This document shows positions 25,576-35,047 of a stretch of 64,000 bases of DNA, piece after piece. The DNA comes from Pseudonocardia sp. ICBG1293 (GTDB lineage: Bacteria > Actinomycetota > Actinomycetes > Mycobacteriales > Pseudonocardiaceae): contig NZ_JAHLEL010000014.1 of NCBI RefSeq assembly GCF_020131355.1, positions 398,379-462,378 on the forward strand, read 5' to 3'. Under the pieces are notes generated by a model. That model saw only the letters and a program-made list of their open reading frames with translations, was not told the DNA's origin and did not search any database. The position numbers and the translations under genes were made by a program. Numbering within the stretch: position 1 is the stretch's first letter; every line of letters starts with the position of its first letter.

Positions 25576-27090
25576 GTGGACGACGTGGTGATCGTGGGAG
25601 CGGGCCCGGTCGGGCTGCTGCTCGCCTGCGAGCTGGGGCTCGCCGGCTGCTCGGTGACGGTGCTCGAACGCGGGCCCGACGGCGGGAACCCGTGGCGGGG
25701 TGTGCCGCTGGGCATGCGCGGGCTCGACGCGGGCTCGCTGGAGACCTTCCACCGGCGGGGGCTGCTGCCGTCGCTGCGGGCGGCGGTGGGCGCGGCCGAC
25801 GCCGACGACGGCGGCGGTCCCGACGTGGCGACGCCGGCGCGGGCCGGGCACTTCGCCGGGATCATGCTGGGCGGGGTCGAGCTCGACGAGGCCGCGCTGC
25901 CGCCCCGGCTGCCCACCCCGGCCGCCGGATGGCTGATGGTCCACCTCGCCGACGTCGAGCGGGTCCTCGCCCGCCGCGCGGGCGAGCTCGGGGTGCGGGT
26001 GCTGCGCGACACCCCGGGCACCGCCCTCGACCGGACCGACGACGGCGTCCTCGTCCACAGCGGCGACCGGGGGTTCCCGGCGCGCTGGGTGGTCGGCTGC
26101 GACGGCGGTCGCAGCACCGTCCGGCGCCTCGCCGGGTTCGACTTCGTGGGCACCGAGCCGCAGTTCACCGGCTACGTGCTGCACGCCCGCGTCGACGACC
26201 TGGACAAGCTCGACCCCGGCTTCACCCTCACCCCCCAGGGCATGTACCTGCGGATGCCCACCGACGGCCACCTCGGGATCATGGACTTCGACGGCGGGGC
26301 GTTCGACCGCTCGCACCCGCCGACGGCCGGGCACCTGCAGGAGGTGCTGCGCCGGGTCTCCGGCACCGACGTGACGCTGCTGGAGGTGTGGAACGCCTCC
26401 AGCTTCACCGACCGGGCCATGCAGGCCACGACGTACCGGCGGGGACGGGTGCTGCTCGCCGGCGACGCCGCGCACATCCACTCCCCGCTGGGCGGCCAGG
26501 GGCTCAACTCCGGCGTGGCCGACGCGCTCAACCTGGGCTGGAAGCTGGCGGCGACGGTGCGGGGCAGCGCCCCGGAGGACCTGCTCGACACCTACGACCG
26601 CGAGCGGCACCCGGTCGCGGCGGGGGTGCTCGACTGGTCGCGGGCCCAGGTGGCGTTCATCCGGCCCGGCCCGCAGGCCGCCGCCCTGCAGTCGGTGGTG
26701 CGCGACCTGCTCACCACCCCCGACGGCGCCCGGCAGGTGTACCTGCGGACCTCCGGTGCGGGCGTCCGCCACGACCTCGGCGACGACCACCCGATGGTCG
26801 GCCGGGTCGCGCCCGAGTTCCGCCTCGCCGACGGGACGCTGCTCGGCGAGCTGATGTCCACCGGCAGCGGCGTGCTGCTCGACCCCCGGGCCGACCCCGC
26901 GCTCGGGGCCGCCGCACAGGGCTGGTCCGACCGGATCCGCCGGGTCACCGCAGAGGTGCGCGACGACCTCGGCACGGGCACCGTGCTGGTGCGACCGGAC
27001 GGCGTCGTGGCCTGGGTGGGCGGTGAGCGGCCCGATCCCGCGACGTTCGGGCGGGCGGCCCGCCGCTGGTTCGGGCAGCCGTCCGCGTGA
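25576..27090 (+). CDS. FAD-dependent aromatic monooxygenase (PheA/TfdB type)
   Basis: 504 residues from GTG 25576, with the Rossmann motif directly after it (VVIVGAGPVGLLLACELGLA). The class A flavin hydroxylase signatures are present: the DG region WVVGCDGGRSTVRRLAGFDF near residue 175 and the GD motif VLLAGDAAHIHSPLGGQGLN near 290. A thioredoxin-like C-terminal tail (TGTVLVRPDGVVAWVG) is as in rifampin monooxygenase or MhpA-type enzymes. It hydroxylates an aromatic or polyketide substrate with NAD(P)H and O2. Longer starts are possible but lack a motif-based reason. Confidence 0.88.
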   Translation: MDDVVIVGAGPVGLLLACELGLAGCSVTVLERGPDGGNPWRGVPLGMRGLDAGSLETFHRRGLLPSLRAAVGAADADDGGGPDVATPARAGHFAGIMLGGVELDEAALPPRLPTPAAGWLMVHLADVERVLARRAGELGVRVLRDTPGTALDRTDDGVLVHSGDRGFPARWVVGCDGGRSTVRRLAGFDFVGTEPQFTGYVLHARVDDLDKLDPGFTLTPQGMYLRMPTDGHLGIMDFDGGAFDRSHPPTAGHLQEVLRRVSGTDVTLLEVWNASSFTDRAMQATTYRRGRVLLAGDAAHIHSPLGGQGLNSGVADALNLGWKLAATVRGSAPEDLLDTYDRERHPVAAGVLDWSRAQVAFIRPGPQAAALQSVVRDLLTTPDGARQVYLRTSGAGVRHDLGDDHPMVGRVAPEFRLADGTLLGELMSTGSGVLLDPRADPALGAAAQGWSDRIRRVTAEVRDDLGTGTVLVRPDGVVAWVGGERPDPATFGRAARRWFGQPSA

Positions 27091-27096
27091 TCGGAC

Positions 27097-27129
27097 GCGT
27101 GCCCCGGCGGACGGACCGCCGGGGCACGC
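27097..27129. terminator. Bidirectional hairpin between convergent genes
   Basis: A perfect 14-bp inverted repeat (arm GCGTGCCCCGGCGG) with the 5-base loop ACGGA. It lies between the monooxygenase stop at 27090 and the stop of the convergent membrane-protein gene at 27135. The stable stem at gene ends makes a terminator the best reading. Confidence 0.75.
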
Positions 27130-27134
27130 CCGGC

Positions 27135-27791
27135 TCAGGTGCCGACGCCGTCGAGCAGCCAGTGGTAGCGCAGCCGCAACGCGCGTTCGGTGCTGGCCAG
27201 GGCGGCGAGGAGAGCGAGCGCGACGTTGAGCCAGATCGGCAGCTGGACCGGGGACTCGAACACCCCGACCGCCGCCGCGACCGGCGGGATCCGGCTGAGC
27301 GGCTCCAGCAGCTGCAGCAGGTTCAGGCCGACGCCGACGACCAGCGCCACCACCGACACGACACCGAGCACGCGGCCCAGCGACGGGTGCCCGCGCTCCA
27401 GGCGGGCCCGGCGGCCCTCCGCCGAGCGCGGGTCCGGGACGAGCTGCCGGACCGCACCGCCGGCGGTGACGTACCGGCAGCGTTTCACCCCGAACGCGCT
27501 CGTCGCGACCTCGATCGCACCACCCTCGACCGGGACGACGGCCGGCACCCGCGACGACGCGTGGTGCCGCCCGTCGCGGTACACCTGCGCGACGACCTGC
27601 CCGGTCTCCCCGCTGCCCTGGTGGCGCACGTCGACGGAGTACCGCACCGGGCGACCGTCGGCCCCGGCCAGGTCCAGGTGCAGCAGCGCGCGCCCCAGGA
27701 ACATCTGCCACCAGCGGAACGGCGGGAGCGGACTGCCGTCGCCCGGCCGCACCCGTCGGACGGCGCGGTGTCGTCGCCACTCGGTCAGCAT
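27135..27791 (-). CDS. Two-helix membrane protein of unknown function
   Basis: 218 residues from ATG 27791. The N-terminal 130 residues form a beta-rich soluble domain (FLGRALLHLDLAGADGRPVRYSVD, then HASSRVPAVVPVEGGAIEV). Two transmembrane segments follow (VLGVVSVVALVVGVGLNLLQLL near 150 and LPIWLNVALALLAALASTE near 190) and a basic end (RALRLRYHWLLDG). I do not recognise a named family. It is divergent from a TetR-family gene, with two palindromes in the 87-bp gap, so it is a likely target of that repressor. Confidence 0.7.
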   Translation of the reverse strand: MLTEWRRHRAVRRVRPGDGSPLPPFRWWQMFLGRALLHLDLAGADGRPVRYSVDVRHQGSGETGQVVAQVYRDGRHHASSRVPAVVPVEGGAIEVATSAFGVKRCRYVTAGGAVRQLVPDPRSAEGRRARLERGHPSLGRVLGVVSVVALVVGVGLNLLQLLEPLSRIPPVAAAVGVFESPVQLPIWLNVALALLAALASTERALRLRYHWLLDGVGT

Positions 27792-27814
27792 CGGGTCCCC
27801 CGCTCGTGAGCCAC

Positions 27815-27871
27815 GACCAACACACTGTGTTGGTCCATGGGCCGGGACACTAGCACGGCGTACTAGTACGC
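27815..27871. promoter_or_regulatory. Two palindromic operators in the divergent TetR promoter
   Basis: At 27815-27835 lie arms GACCAACACA and TGTGTTGGTC around one central base. At 27858-27871 lies GCGTACTAGTACGC, a perfect 14-bp palindrome, ending 7 bp before the TetR start codon. Two different palindromes suggest either two regulators or one site per promoter. Confidence 0.6.
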
Positions 27872-27878
27872 TGCCGGT

Positions 27879-28502
27879 GTGGACGAGGGGCAACGCCGGG
27901 AGCTGAGCAGCCGGAACAAGGTACTCCTGGCCGCGATGGAGCTGTTCGGCCAGGACCCGGGCGGCCGGCTGAGCGTGCGCGCCGTCGCCGCACGGGCCGG
28001 GGTCAGCACGGGCTCGCTGCGGCACCATTTCCCGACCCAGCGGGCCCTGCAGGACGAGGTGCTGACCCGCGTCTACGACCTCGTCGTCCCCGACGGCGCC
28101 ATCCACGACACCTCGGTACCGGCGCGGGACCGCCTCGCCGACTGTCTGCGCGAGGTCCTGTCCCGCACCGGGGTCGGGGACCAGGCACGCCGGTCCCTGC
28201 AGGTCGCCGTCGAGACGTTCGTCGCGCCGGAGCCGACCGAGCAGAACCGGGCCGCCTACCTGGCCATCGAGCGCGAGATGCAGCGCCGCGTCGAGTACTG
28301 GCTGACGACCCTGGTCGAGCAGGGCGCACTCGCGCCGGGCGACACCACGCGACGGGCACGGTTCCTGACCACCGTGGTCAACGGGCTCACCCTGGAGCGG
28401 GCGCTGCCCGCCGCCGACCCGGTCCTGCGCGCCGAGACCGAGACCCTCCGGCTGGCCGTGGACGCGGTGCTGGGCGACGCGCCGGGTCACGGCCGGGACT
28501 GA
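27879..28502 (+). CDS. TetR-family transcriptional regulator
   Basis: 207 residues from GTG 27879. The N-terminal helix-turn-helix is LLAAMELFGQDPGGRLSVRAVAARAG, then VSTGSLRHHFPTQRALQDEV (about residues 15-60). The ligand-binding C-terminal domain is all-helical (TEQNRAAYLAIEREMQRRVEYW). It is divergent from the two-helix membrane protein, and the palindromes in the shared promoter are probable binding sites. The effector is unknown. It is convergent with the alpha/beta hydrolase gene, whose stop lies 30 bp away. Confidence 0.88.
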   Translation: MDEGQRRELSSRNKVLLAAMELFGQDPGGRLSVRAVAARAGVSTGSLRHHFPTQRALQDEVLTRVYDLVVPDGAIHDTSVPARDRLADCLREVLSRTGVGDQARRSLQVAVETFVAPEPTEQNRAAYLAIEREMQRRVEYWLTTLVEQGALAPGDTTRRARFLTTVVNGLTLERALPAADPVLRAETETLRLAVDAVLGDAPGHGRD

Positions 28503-28531
28503 CCCCGCACCCGACGGGCCGGTCGCCGGGC

Positions 28532-29398
28532 TCAGCCCGGGATCCGGCCCAGGAACCGGCGCACGTGCCCGGCGACGACGTCGAGGTGGCTCTCCAGCAG
28601 GAAGTGGCCGCCGTCCACCAGGTGGACCTCCACGTCGTCGGCGTCGCGGGCGAACGCCCGGGCCCCGTCCGGGCCGAAGATCTCGTCGCCCCGGCCCCAC
28701 ACCGCCAGCACCGGCGTCCCGCCGGCGCGCAGGAACTCGTGCAGGCGCGGGTAGAGCGCGCGGTTGGTCCGGTAGTCGGCGAACAGCGCGAGCTGGATCT
28801 CGGCGTTGCCCGGCCGGGACACGAGCGCGTGGTCGCGGTGCCAGGTGTCCGGGTCGACGGTGTCCGGGTCGGGCACCCCGTGCAGGTACTGCCACCGGAT
28901 GGCGTCGAGTCCCAGCGCCGCCCGGACGGCGGGTTCGGTGTCCGGACCGGGCGCGTCGCCGTAGGCCCAGACGTCGGCCCAGAACGTGTCGACGAAGCCG
29001 TCCTCGTAGCCGTTGCCGTTCTGGGTGACCATCCCGGTGATCCGCTCCGGATGGGCGAGCGCGAGCCGCCAGCCGATCGGTGCGCCGTAGTCCTGCACGT
29101 AGAGGGCGTAGCGGTCGACACCGAGGTGCTCGAGCAACGCGTCGGTGAGCGAGGCCAGCGCGTCGAAGGTGTAGTCGAACTCCGCCACCGACGGAGCGGC
29201 GGAGTGGCCGAACCCGAGGTGGTCCGGCGCGATGACGTGGTGGTCGACGGCCAGCAGCGGGATCAGCCCGCGGAACATCGAGGAGCTGGTCGGGTAGCCG
29301 TGCAGCAGGACGATCGTGGGCGCGCCGGCCGGGCCGGCCTCCCGGTAGAAGATCTCCTGCCCGCCGACGGTCGCGGTCCGGTGGTGGACGAGCGGCAT
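28532..29398 (-). CDS. Alpha/beta hydrolase (haloalkane dehalogenase/epoxide hydrolase-like)
   Basis: 288 residues from ATG 29398, preceded by AAGGAG. The oxyanion segment is TIVLLHGYPTSSSMFRGL near residue 30. The nucleophile elbow is YALYVQDYGAPIGWRLAL near 105 (Asp nucleophile in the V-Q-D-Y-G form), a charge-relay acid is in LAVWGRGDEIFGPDG and the His is in VHLVDGGHFLLES near 270. An Asp nucleophile points to haloalkane dehalogenase or epoxide hydrolase chemistry and not to an esterase. It is divergent from a CGNR zinc-finger regulator that may control it. Confidence 0.87.
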   Translation of the reverse strand: MPLVHHRTATVGGQEIFYREAGPAGAPTIVLLHGYPTSSSMFRGLIPLLAVDHHVIAPDHLGFGHSAAPSVAEFDYTFDALASLTDALLEHLGVDRYALYVQDYGAPIGWRLALAHPERITGMVTQNGNGYEDGFVDTFWADVWAYGDAPGPDTEPAVRAALGLDAIRWQYLHGVPDPDTVDPDTWHRDHALVSRPGNAEIQLALFADYRTNRALYPRLHEFLRAGGTPVLAVWGRGDEIFGPDGARAFARDADDVEVHLVDGGHFLLESHLDVVAGHVRRFLGRIPG

Positions 29399-29492
29399 GA
29401 CTAACTCCTTCAATCATTTGATGTGGTTAGACACTCATCGGAGCACGGCGGTGTGTAACCTGTCACCGACGCCGATGCGGTTAGGAGTTGCC

Positions 29493-29975
29493 GTGGACCT
29501 GCTGCTGGACCTGCTGAACAGCAGACCCGTGGTCGACGGTGGGGAACGCGACGCCCTCCACGACCCCGCCGGCGGGAGCCGCTGGGCGCGCGAGCACGGC
29601 GGTGACGGCGGCGCGCAGGAGCTGGCGGCACTGCGCGAGGTCCGCGACGCGCTGACCCGGGTCGTGCGGGAGGGGGCGGACCCGGCGGTCACCCTGGGCC
29701 CGTTCCTCGACGACGTGCACCGGGTGCCGCAGCTGATCGGTGGCCGCCTGACCTGGCGGACCGTCGCCCCCGACCACGCCCGGCTCGCCGTCGAGGCGGT
29801 CCTGGCCTGGGCCGCCGTCGAGGAGGAGCAGCCCGGCCGGCTCCGCCCCTGCGCGAACGGGACGTGCCGGCTGTTCCTGCTCGACCGCAGCCGGGCGAAC
29901 CGGGCGCGCTGGTGCTCGATGGCGGCCTGCGGGAACCGGGCCAAGGCACGCCGGCACTACGAGCGGACCCGCTGA
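29493..29975 (+). CDS. CGNR zinc-finger transcriptional regulator
   Basis: 160 residues from GTG 29493, set by AGGAG five bases upstream. The N-terminal region is the ABATE (stress-induced, putative RNA/ligand-binding) domain (VDLLLDLLNSRPVVDGGERD). The C-terminal zinc finger is LRPCANGTCRLFLLDRSRAN, then RWCSMAACGNRAKARRHYER, with the CGNR signature. Proteins of this type are usually local regulators next to a metabolic target, here the divergent alpha/beta hydrolase. Two copies of GATGYGGTTAG (29420-29430 and 29474-29484) in the shared promoter could be its sites. Confidence 0.88.
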   Translation: MDLLLDLLNSRPVVDGGERDALHDPAGGSRWAREHGGDGGAQELAALREVRDALTRVVREGADPAVTLGPFLDDVHRVPQLIGGRLTWRTVAPDHARLAVEAVLAWAAVEEEQPGRLRPCANGTCRLFLLDRSRANRARWCSMAACGNRAKARRHYERTR

Positions 29976-30079
29976 GCAGCGCTGCGCCCCGTTTCCGAAC
30001 CGGATCCCGCGGGACGGAAGAGGATGCGCCTCCGGTTCGTTGGACCCGGTGTCACCGTGTCGATCCGTGAGGTGCTGTC

Positions 30080-31075
30080 ATGCCGCTACCACTGCCGTTG
30101 TCGATCCTGGACCTGGCCACCGTCGCCCGGGGGGAGACCGTCGCCCAGGGCCTGGAGGCCAGCACCAGGCTGGCGCAGCGCGCCGAGGACTGGGGTTTCC
30201 GCCGGATCTGGTACGCCGAGCACCACAACATGGGCTCCATCGCCTCGGCGGCGACGAGCGTGCTCATCGCCCACGTCGCCGCGCACACCGAGCGCATCAC
30301 GCTCGGCTCCGGCGGTGTGATGCTCCCGAACCACTCGCCGCTGCAGATCGCCGAGCAGTTCGGCACCCTCGCCGAGCTCCACCCCGGCCGCATCGAGCTC
30401 GGTCTCGGGCGCGCACCCGGCACCGACCAGGCCACCGTCGCGGCGCTGCGCCGTGATCCGCGGGCCTCGGAGACCTTCCCGCAGGACGTGCAGGAGCTGC
30501 AGGCGTTCCTCGGCAGCACCAGCCTGGTCCCGGGGGTCGAGGCCCACCCGGGCCGGGGCACCGGGGTCCCGCTGACGATCCTCGGCTCCTCGCTCTACGG
30601 CGCGCAGGTCGCGGCCGCACTGGGCCTGCCCTACGGCTTCGCCTCGCACTTCGCACCGGAGGCGCTGGAGCAGGCCGTGGCGCTCTACCGCCGCGAGTTC
30701 CGGCCCTCGGAGCAGCTGTCCGCCCCGCGGGTGCTGGCCGGGGTGAACGTGATCGCCGCCGACTCCGACGACGAGGCGCAGCAGATCCAGCGCGAGGTGC
30801 AGCGGTCCCGGGTGCGACTGTTCACCGGGCGTCGCGGTGCCTCGCTCACCGACGCCGAGGCCGACGCCGTGCTCGACAGCGCCTCGGGCGGCCAGATCCG
30901 GTCGATGACCCGCTACACCGCGGTCGGGACGCCGGAGACGGTCACGCGCTACCTCGAGGAGTTCGCCGAGCGGGCCGACGCCGACGAGCTGATCGTCACC
31001 GGTCCGGCGCCGCGCCGGGAGAGCTGGTGGCGCAGCTGGGAGCTGCTCGCGACAAAGGTGCAGAACTCCGGCTGA
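30080..31075 (+). CDS. LLM-class flavin-dependent oxidoreductase
   Basis: 331 residues. It opens with the common [20 protein letters not shown] stretch and has [20 protein letters not shown], then [20 protein letters not shown] and [12 protein letters not shown], all conserved in this luciferase-like monooxygenase subfamily. It is a TIM barrel that binds FMNH2; many members are reductases or oxygenases of unknown substrate. Full length and intact. It is convergent with the LacI-type gene, with stops 10 bp apart. Confidence 0.92.
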   Translation: MPLPLPLSILDLATVARGETVAQGLEASTRLAQRAEDWGFRRIWYAEHHNMGSIASAATSVLIAHVAAHTERITLGSGGVMLPNHSPLQIAEQFGTLAELHPGRIELGLGRAPGTDQATVAALRRDPRASETFPQDVQELQAFLGSTSLVPGVEAHPGRGTGVPLTILGSSLYGAQVAAALGLPYGFASHFAPEALEQAVALYRREFRPSEQLSAPRVLAGVNVIAADSDDEAQQIQREVQRSRVRLFTGRRGASLTDAEADAVLDSASGGQIRSMTRYTAVGTPETVTRYLEEFAERADADELIVTGPAPRRESWWRSWELLATKVQNSG

Positions 31076-31084
31076 CCCCGACCG

Positions 31085-32122
31085 TCAGCGGGGCGGCGGC
31101 CCGACGCTGTCGCGGGACACCAGCACCGGGGCGATCCTCCGGTGCACCGCCTGCGGCGCGTCCGGCCCCGTCCCCTGGTTGAGCAGCAGGTCGAGCGCCT
31201 CCCGGGCGACCGCCTCGAAGTCGGCGCGCAGGCTGGTCAGCGGCGGGATCAGGTGCGCCGAGACGGGCACGTCGTCGAACCCGACGACGCTCACCTCGGC
31301 CGGGATCCGCCGGCCGCGGTCGTGGAAGGCGTGCAGCAGGCCGGTGGCCAGCGCGTCGTTCGCGGCGAAGATCGCGGTCACCTCGGGCATCCGCGCCATC
31401 AGCTCGCCCGCCCGGTACCCGGCGTCCGCGCTCCAGTCCGCCGCCATCACCGGGGGCACCTCGGCCCCGGCCGCGTGCAGCGCCGCGGCCCAGCCGGCCG
31501 CGCGGCCCGCGGCGTCGAACCAGTCCGTGGGGCCCGCGACGTGCCAGACGGTCGCGTGGCCGGCCGCCAGCAGGTGCTCGGTCGCGATGCGGCCGCCCTC
31601 GACCTGGTCGACCGTCGCCATCGGCAGGTGCTGCTCGGGGTCGCCGTCGACGGTCACGAGCGGGACGTCGCGCGGGACGGAGTCGAGCGCCTCGGCCACC
31701 GACGCGACCGGCGCGATGACGACGATCCCCGCCACCTGACCGTCGAGGTGGCGCTGGACGGCCTCGCGCACCGACCCGCCGTCGATCTCACGGACCCGCA
31801 CGACGCTGACCCCGAAACCGGCACCGACCGCCTGTTCCTCGAACGCGGCGAGCAGCGACACCGGGCCGAACAGGGTGGACCGCGGCGCGACGACGCCGAG
31901 CACCCGGTCCCGGCCGGTCACCAGGGTGCGGGCGGCGCGGTTCGGCCGGTAGCCGAGCTCCTCGATCGCGGTCCGGACCCGCACCCGGGTGCTCTCCCGG
32001 ACGTTCGGGTGCGCGTTCAGGACGCGGGAGACCGTCTGGTGCGAGACACCGGCACGACGGGCCACGTCGAACATCGACGGTGCCCGCTGCGGCCTCGGTC
32101 CCGGCTCCATCGCGATCCCCAC
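31085..32122 (-). CDS. LacI-family regulator of the arabinose locus (AraR-like)
   Basis: 345 residues if translation starts at GTG 32122, which has GGAGGGGG seven bases upstream; ATG 32110 is an alternative. The helix-turn-helix is SMFDVARRAGVSHQTVSRVL, followed by the hinge YRPNRAARTLVTGRDRVLGV and a sugar-binding domain (VIAPVASVAEALDSV; AIFAANDALATGLLHAF; VSVVGFDDVPVSAHLIPPLT). It follows the sugar transporter permease in the same direction (71-bp gap). Sites of the TGTNAGCGNTAACA type in the transporter/araB promoter make it the likely arabinose-responsive repressor. Confidence 0.88.
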   Translation of the reverse strand: MGIAMEPGPRPQRAPSMFDVARRAGVSHQTVSRVLNAHPNVRESTRVRVRTAIEELGYRPNRAARTLVTGRDRVLGVVAPRSTLFGPVSLLAAFEEQAVGAGFGVSVVRVREIDGGSVREAVQRHLDGQVAGIVVIAPVASVAEALDSVPRDVPLVTVDGDPEQHLPMATVDQVEGGRIATEHLLAAGHATVWHVAGPTDWFDAAGRAAGWAAALHAAGAEVPPVMAADWSADAGYRAGELMARMPEVTAIFAANDALATGLLHAFHDRGRRIPAEVSVVGFDDVPVSAHLIPPLTSLRADFEAVAREALDLLLNQGTGPDAPQAVHRRIAPVLVSRDSVGPPPR

Positions 32123-32193
32123 GCCCGTTCCCCCTCCGGTCGGTGCAGCGTAGCCGTCCGTGATCATCCCCTACGGAGGGCGATCACACCTGT

Positions 32194-33444
32194 TCAGCCG
32201 TCGCCACGGGCGCGCCGCTTGTTCCAGACGTCGAACGCGACGGCGAACAGCAGCACGAGCCCCTTCACGACCGACTGCACGGACTGGTCGACGCCCATGA
32301 GCTGCATGCCGTTGCTCATCACGGCCATGATCAGGCCGCCGACCAGCGCTCCCACCACGGTCCCGACCCCGCCGGTCACCGCGGCACCACCGATGAACGC
32401 GGCGGCGATCGCGTCGAGCTCGAACATGTTCCCGGCCGCGGGCTGGGCGCCGTTGGAGCGCGCGGAGTAGATGACACCGGCCACCCCGGCCAGGAAACCC
32501 ATGTTCACGAAGATCCAGAACGTGACGGCCTTGACCTTCACCCCGGACAGCCGGGCCGCGGCCGCGTTGCCGCCCAGGGCGTAGACGTGCCGGCCGAACA
32601 CGGTGCGCCGGGTGAGCAGACCGTAGGCGAGCACCAGCACCGACAGGACGACCAGCACCACGGGCAGCCCGCGGGAGGAGGCCAGCTGCCAGGCGAACGC
32701 CATGACCACCAGGCCGACCAGCGCGATCCGGCAGGCGAACAGCGGGAACGACTCGACCTGCTGCAGGTCGAGCACCTTGGCGACCCGGCTGCGGTAGGCG
32801 AGCACCGCGTACCCGGCCACGCCGAGCGCGCCGATCAGGACGGTGAAGGCGTCGTAGCCCTGGCCGCCGATCAGCCCGTTCAGGAAGCCGCCCGCGATCT
32901 GCTGGTAGCCCGCGGGGAACGGCGACAGGGAGATGTTGCCCAGGACCTGCAGGGTCAGGCCGCGGAACAGCAGCATCCCGGCCAGGGTGACGATGAAGGC
33001 GGGGATGCCGACCTAGGCCACCCAGAACCCGTGCCAGACACCGACCAGCACCCCGACGCCGACGGCCGCGACGACGCCGACCCACCACGGCAGGCCGCCG
33101 CCGATCACCAGGACCGCGGCCACCGCACCGGTCAGCGCGACCACCGACCCCACCGAGAGGTCGATGTGGCCGCCCACGATGACGATCACCATCCCGATCG
33201 CGAGGACCAGGATGTAGGAGTACTGCAGGACGATGTTGGTGATGTTGCCCGGGCTCAGCGAGACGCCTCCGGTGAGCACCGCGAACAGCGCGACGATCGC
33301 CACGAACGCGATCACGATCCCGCTCTGGCGGACGTTGCCGGCCAGCAGCCGGCGCAGGTTGCTCGTGCCGGAGTGCAGGGCGGCCGCGCCGGCGCCGGGA
33401 CGCTCGTCGGAGGAGGGGTCCTTCTTCGGGAGGGTGCTGGTCAT
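32194..33444 (-). pseudogene. Sugar ABC transporter permease interrupted by an in-frame TAG
   Basis: From ATG 33444 the frame runs 143 codons (LRRLLAGNVRQSGIVIAFVA; TNIVLQYSYILVLAIGMVIV; GHIDLSVGSVVALTGAVAAV) to GVWHGFWVA and a TAG at 33013-33015. It then continues in the same frame with VGIPAFIVTLAGMLLFRGLT to 32194. The family reads A-Y-VGIPAFIVTLAGML here, so a Tyr codon (TAC/TAT) has become TAG. Both halves otherwise look like an intact MmsB/GguB/XylH-type permease of about 416 residues. The ATPase and binding-protein genes are intact. It may be a true nonsense mutation, a base-call error or readthrough. Confidence 0.88.
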
Positions 33445-35006
33445 GCGGAGCTCTCCGCCTCCTGGGTCATGAGGGCCATCAGGCCCTCCTGGGTGGCCTC
33501 GGCGACCGGCACCTCACCGGTGATCCGTCCGGCCGACAGGGTGTAGACGCGGTCGCAGATCCCCAGGAGCTCGGGCAGCTCGGAGGAGATCACCAGGACC
33601 GCCTTGCCGGCCTCCACGAGCCGGTTGATGATCACGTAGATCTCGTAGCGGGCACCCACGTCGATCCCACGGGTCGGTTCGTCGAGGATCAGCACGTCCG
33701 GCTCGGTGAACAGCCACTTGGCCAGCACGACCTTCTGCTGGTTGCCGCCGGAGAGGGTGCCCACCCCGACGCTCGTGCTCGCGGCCCGGATCCCCAGGTC
33801 GCGCCGGTAGCTCTCGGCGACGCGCAGCTCGGCGTCGCCGTCGACCCAGCCGCGGCGGGAGAGCCGGTGCAGTCCCGCACCGGACACGTTGCGCCGGATG
33901 TCGTCGATCAGGTTCAGGCCGAAGTGCTTGCGGTCCTCGGTGACGTAGGCCAGCCCGGCCTCGATCGCCTCGGGCACCGAGCGGGCACGGACCTCGCGAC
34001 CCCCGACCTGCAGGGTGCCGCTGACCTCGCGTCCCCAGGACCGACCGAACACGCTCATCGCGAGCTCGGTGCGGCCCGCGCCCATCAGCCCGGCGATCCC
34101 GACGACCTCCCCGGCCCGCACCGACAGCGACGCGGCGTCGACGACCTTGCGGTCCTGGGTCGGGTGCCAGACCGTCCAGTCGGTGATCCGCAGCAGCTCC
34201 TCCCCCGGACTGCTCACCCGGTCCGGGTAGAAGGAGGTCAGGTCGCGGCCGACCATCCCGCGGATGATCCGGTTCCGCGGGGCGGGCTCGTCGGCGACGG
34301 TGAACGTCTCGACGGTACGGCCGTCCCGGATGACGGTGGTGCGGTCGGCGATGGAGACGATCTCGTCGAGCTTGTGCGAGATGATGATCGAGGTGATGCC
34401 GTCGTCGCGGAAGCGCCGGATCAGCTCCAGCAGGTGCGCGGAGTCCGTGTCGTTCAGCGCGGCGGTCGGCTCGTCGAGGATGAGCAGCCGCACGTCCTTG
34501 GTCATCGCCTTGACGATCTCGACGAGCTGCTGCTTGCCGACACCGAGCCGGCCCACCGGCGTCGCGGGGTTCTCGGTGAGCCCCACCTCGCGGAGCAGGC
34601 GGGCGGCCTCGGCATGCGTGCGCCGCCAGTCGAGCAGGCCCAGCCGGCCGCGCCGCTCGTTGCCCAGGAACACGTTCTCGGCGATCGACAGGTGCGGCAC
34701 CAGCGCGAGCTCCTGGTGGATGATCACGACGCCGTCGGCCTCGGAGTCGCGGATCCCGGTGAACCGGGCGGGCCGCCCGTCCAGCACGACGTCGCCGTCG
34801 TAGGTGCCTGCGGGGTGCACGCCCGAGAGCACCTTCATCAGCGTCGACTTGCCGGCGCCGTTCTCGCCGCAGATCGCGTGGATCTCGCCACGGCGCACGG
34901 CGAGCGAGACCTCCGACAGCGCGGTCACCCCCGGGAAGGTCTTGGTGATGGCGCGCATCTCGAGGATGGTGTCCGGCGGGTCGCCGCCGGGATCGTGGTC
35001 GGTCAC
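33441..35006 (-). CDS. Sugar ABC transporter ATP-binding protein (MmsA/GguA type)
   Basis: 521 residues from GTG 35006, preceded by GGAGGAC. Two nucleotide-binding domains are present. The first has Walker A GENGAGKSTLMKVLSG near residue 45, signature RLGVGKQQLVEIVKAM and Walker B LLILDEPTAAL. The second has the family's altered P-loop (GLMGAGRTELAMSVFG near 310), signature LSGGNQQKVVLAKWL and Walker B VLILDEPTRGIDVG. It energises uptake of a monosaccharide, here presumably L-arabinose. Its stop overlaps the permease ATG by four bases (33441-33444). Confidence 0.93.
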   Translation of the reverse strand: MTDHDPGGDPPDTILEMRAITKTFPGVTALSEVSLAVRRGEIHAICGENGAGKSTLMKVLSGVHPAGTYDGDVVLDGRPARFTGIRDSEADGVVIIHQELALVPHLSIAENVFLGNERRGRLGLLDWRRTHAEAARLLREVGLTENPATPVGRLGVGKQQLVEIVKAMTKDVRLLILDEPTAALNDTDSAHLLELIRRFRDDGITSIIISHKLDEIVSIADRTTVIRDGRTVETFTVADEPAPRNRIIRGMVGRDLTSFYPDRVSSPGEELLRITDWTVWHPTQDRKVVDAASLSVRAGEVVGIAGLMGAGRTELAMSVFGRSWGREVSGTLQVGGREVRARSVPEAIEAGLAYVTEDRKHFGLNLIDDIRRNVSGAGLHRLSRRGWVDGDAELRVAESYRRDLGIRAASTSVGVGTLSGGNQQKVVLAKWLFTEPDVLILDEPTRGIDVGARYEIYVIINRLVEAGKAVLVISSELPELLGICDRVYTLSAGRITGEVPVAEATQEGLMALMTQEAESSA

Positions 35007-35047
35007 GTCGTCCTCCGTCACGGAAGGGGTGGGGCCGGTCGCGGGGC

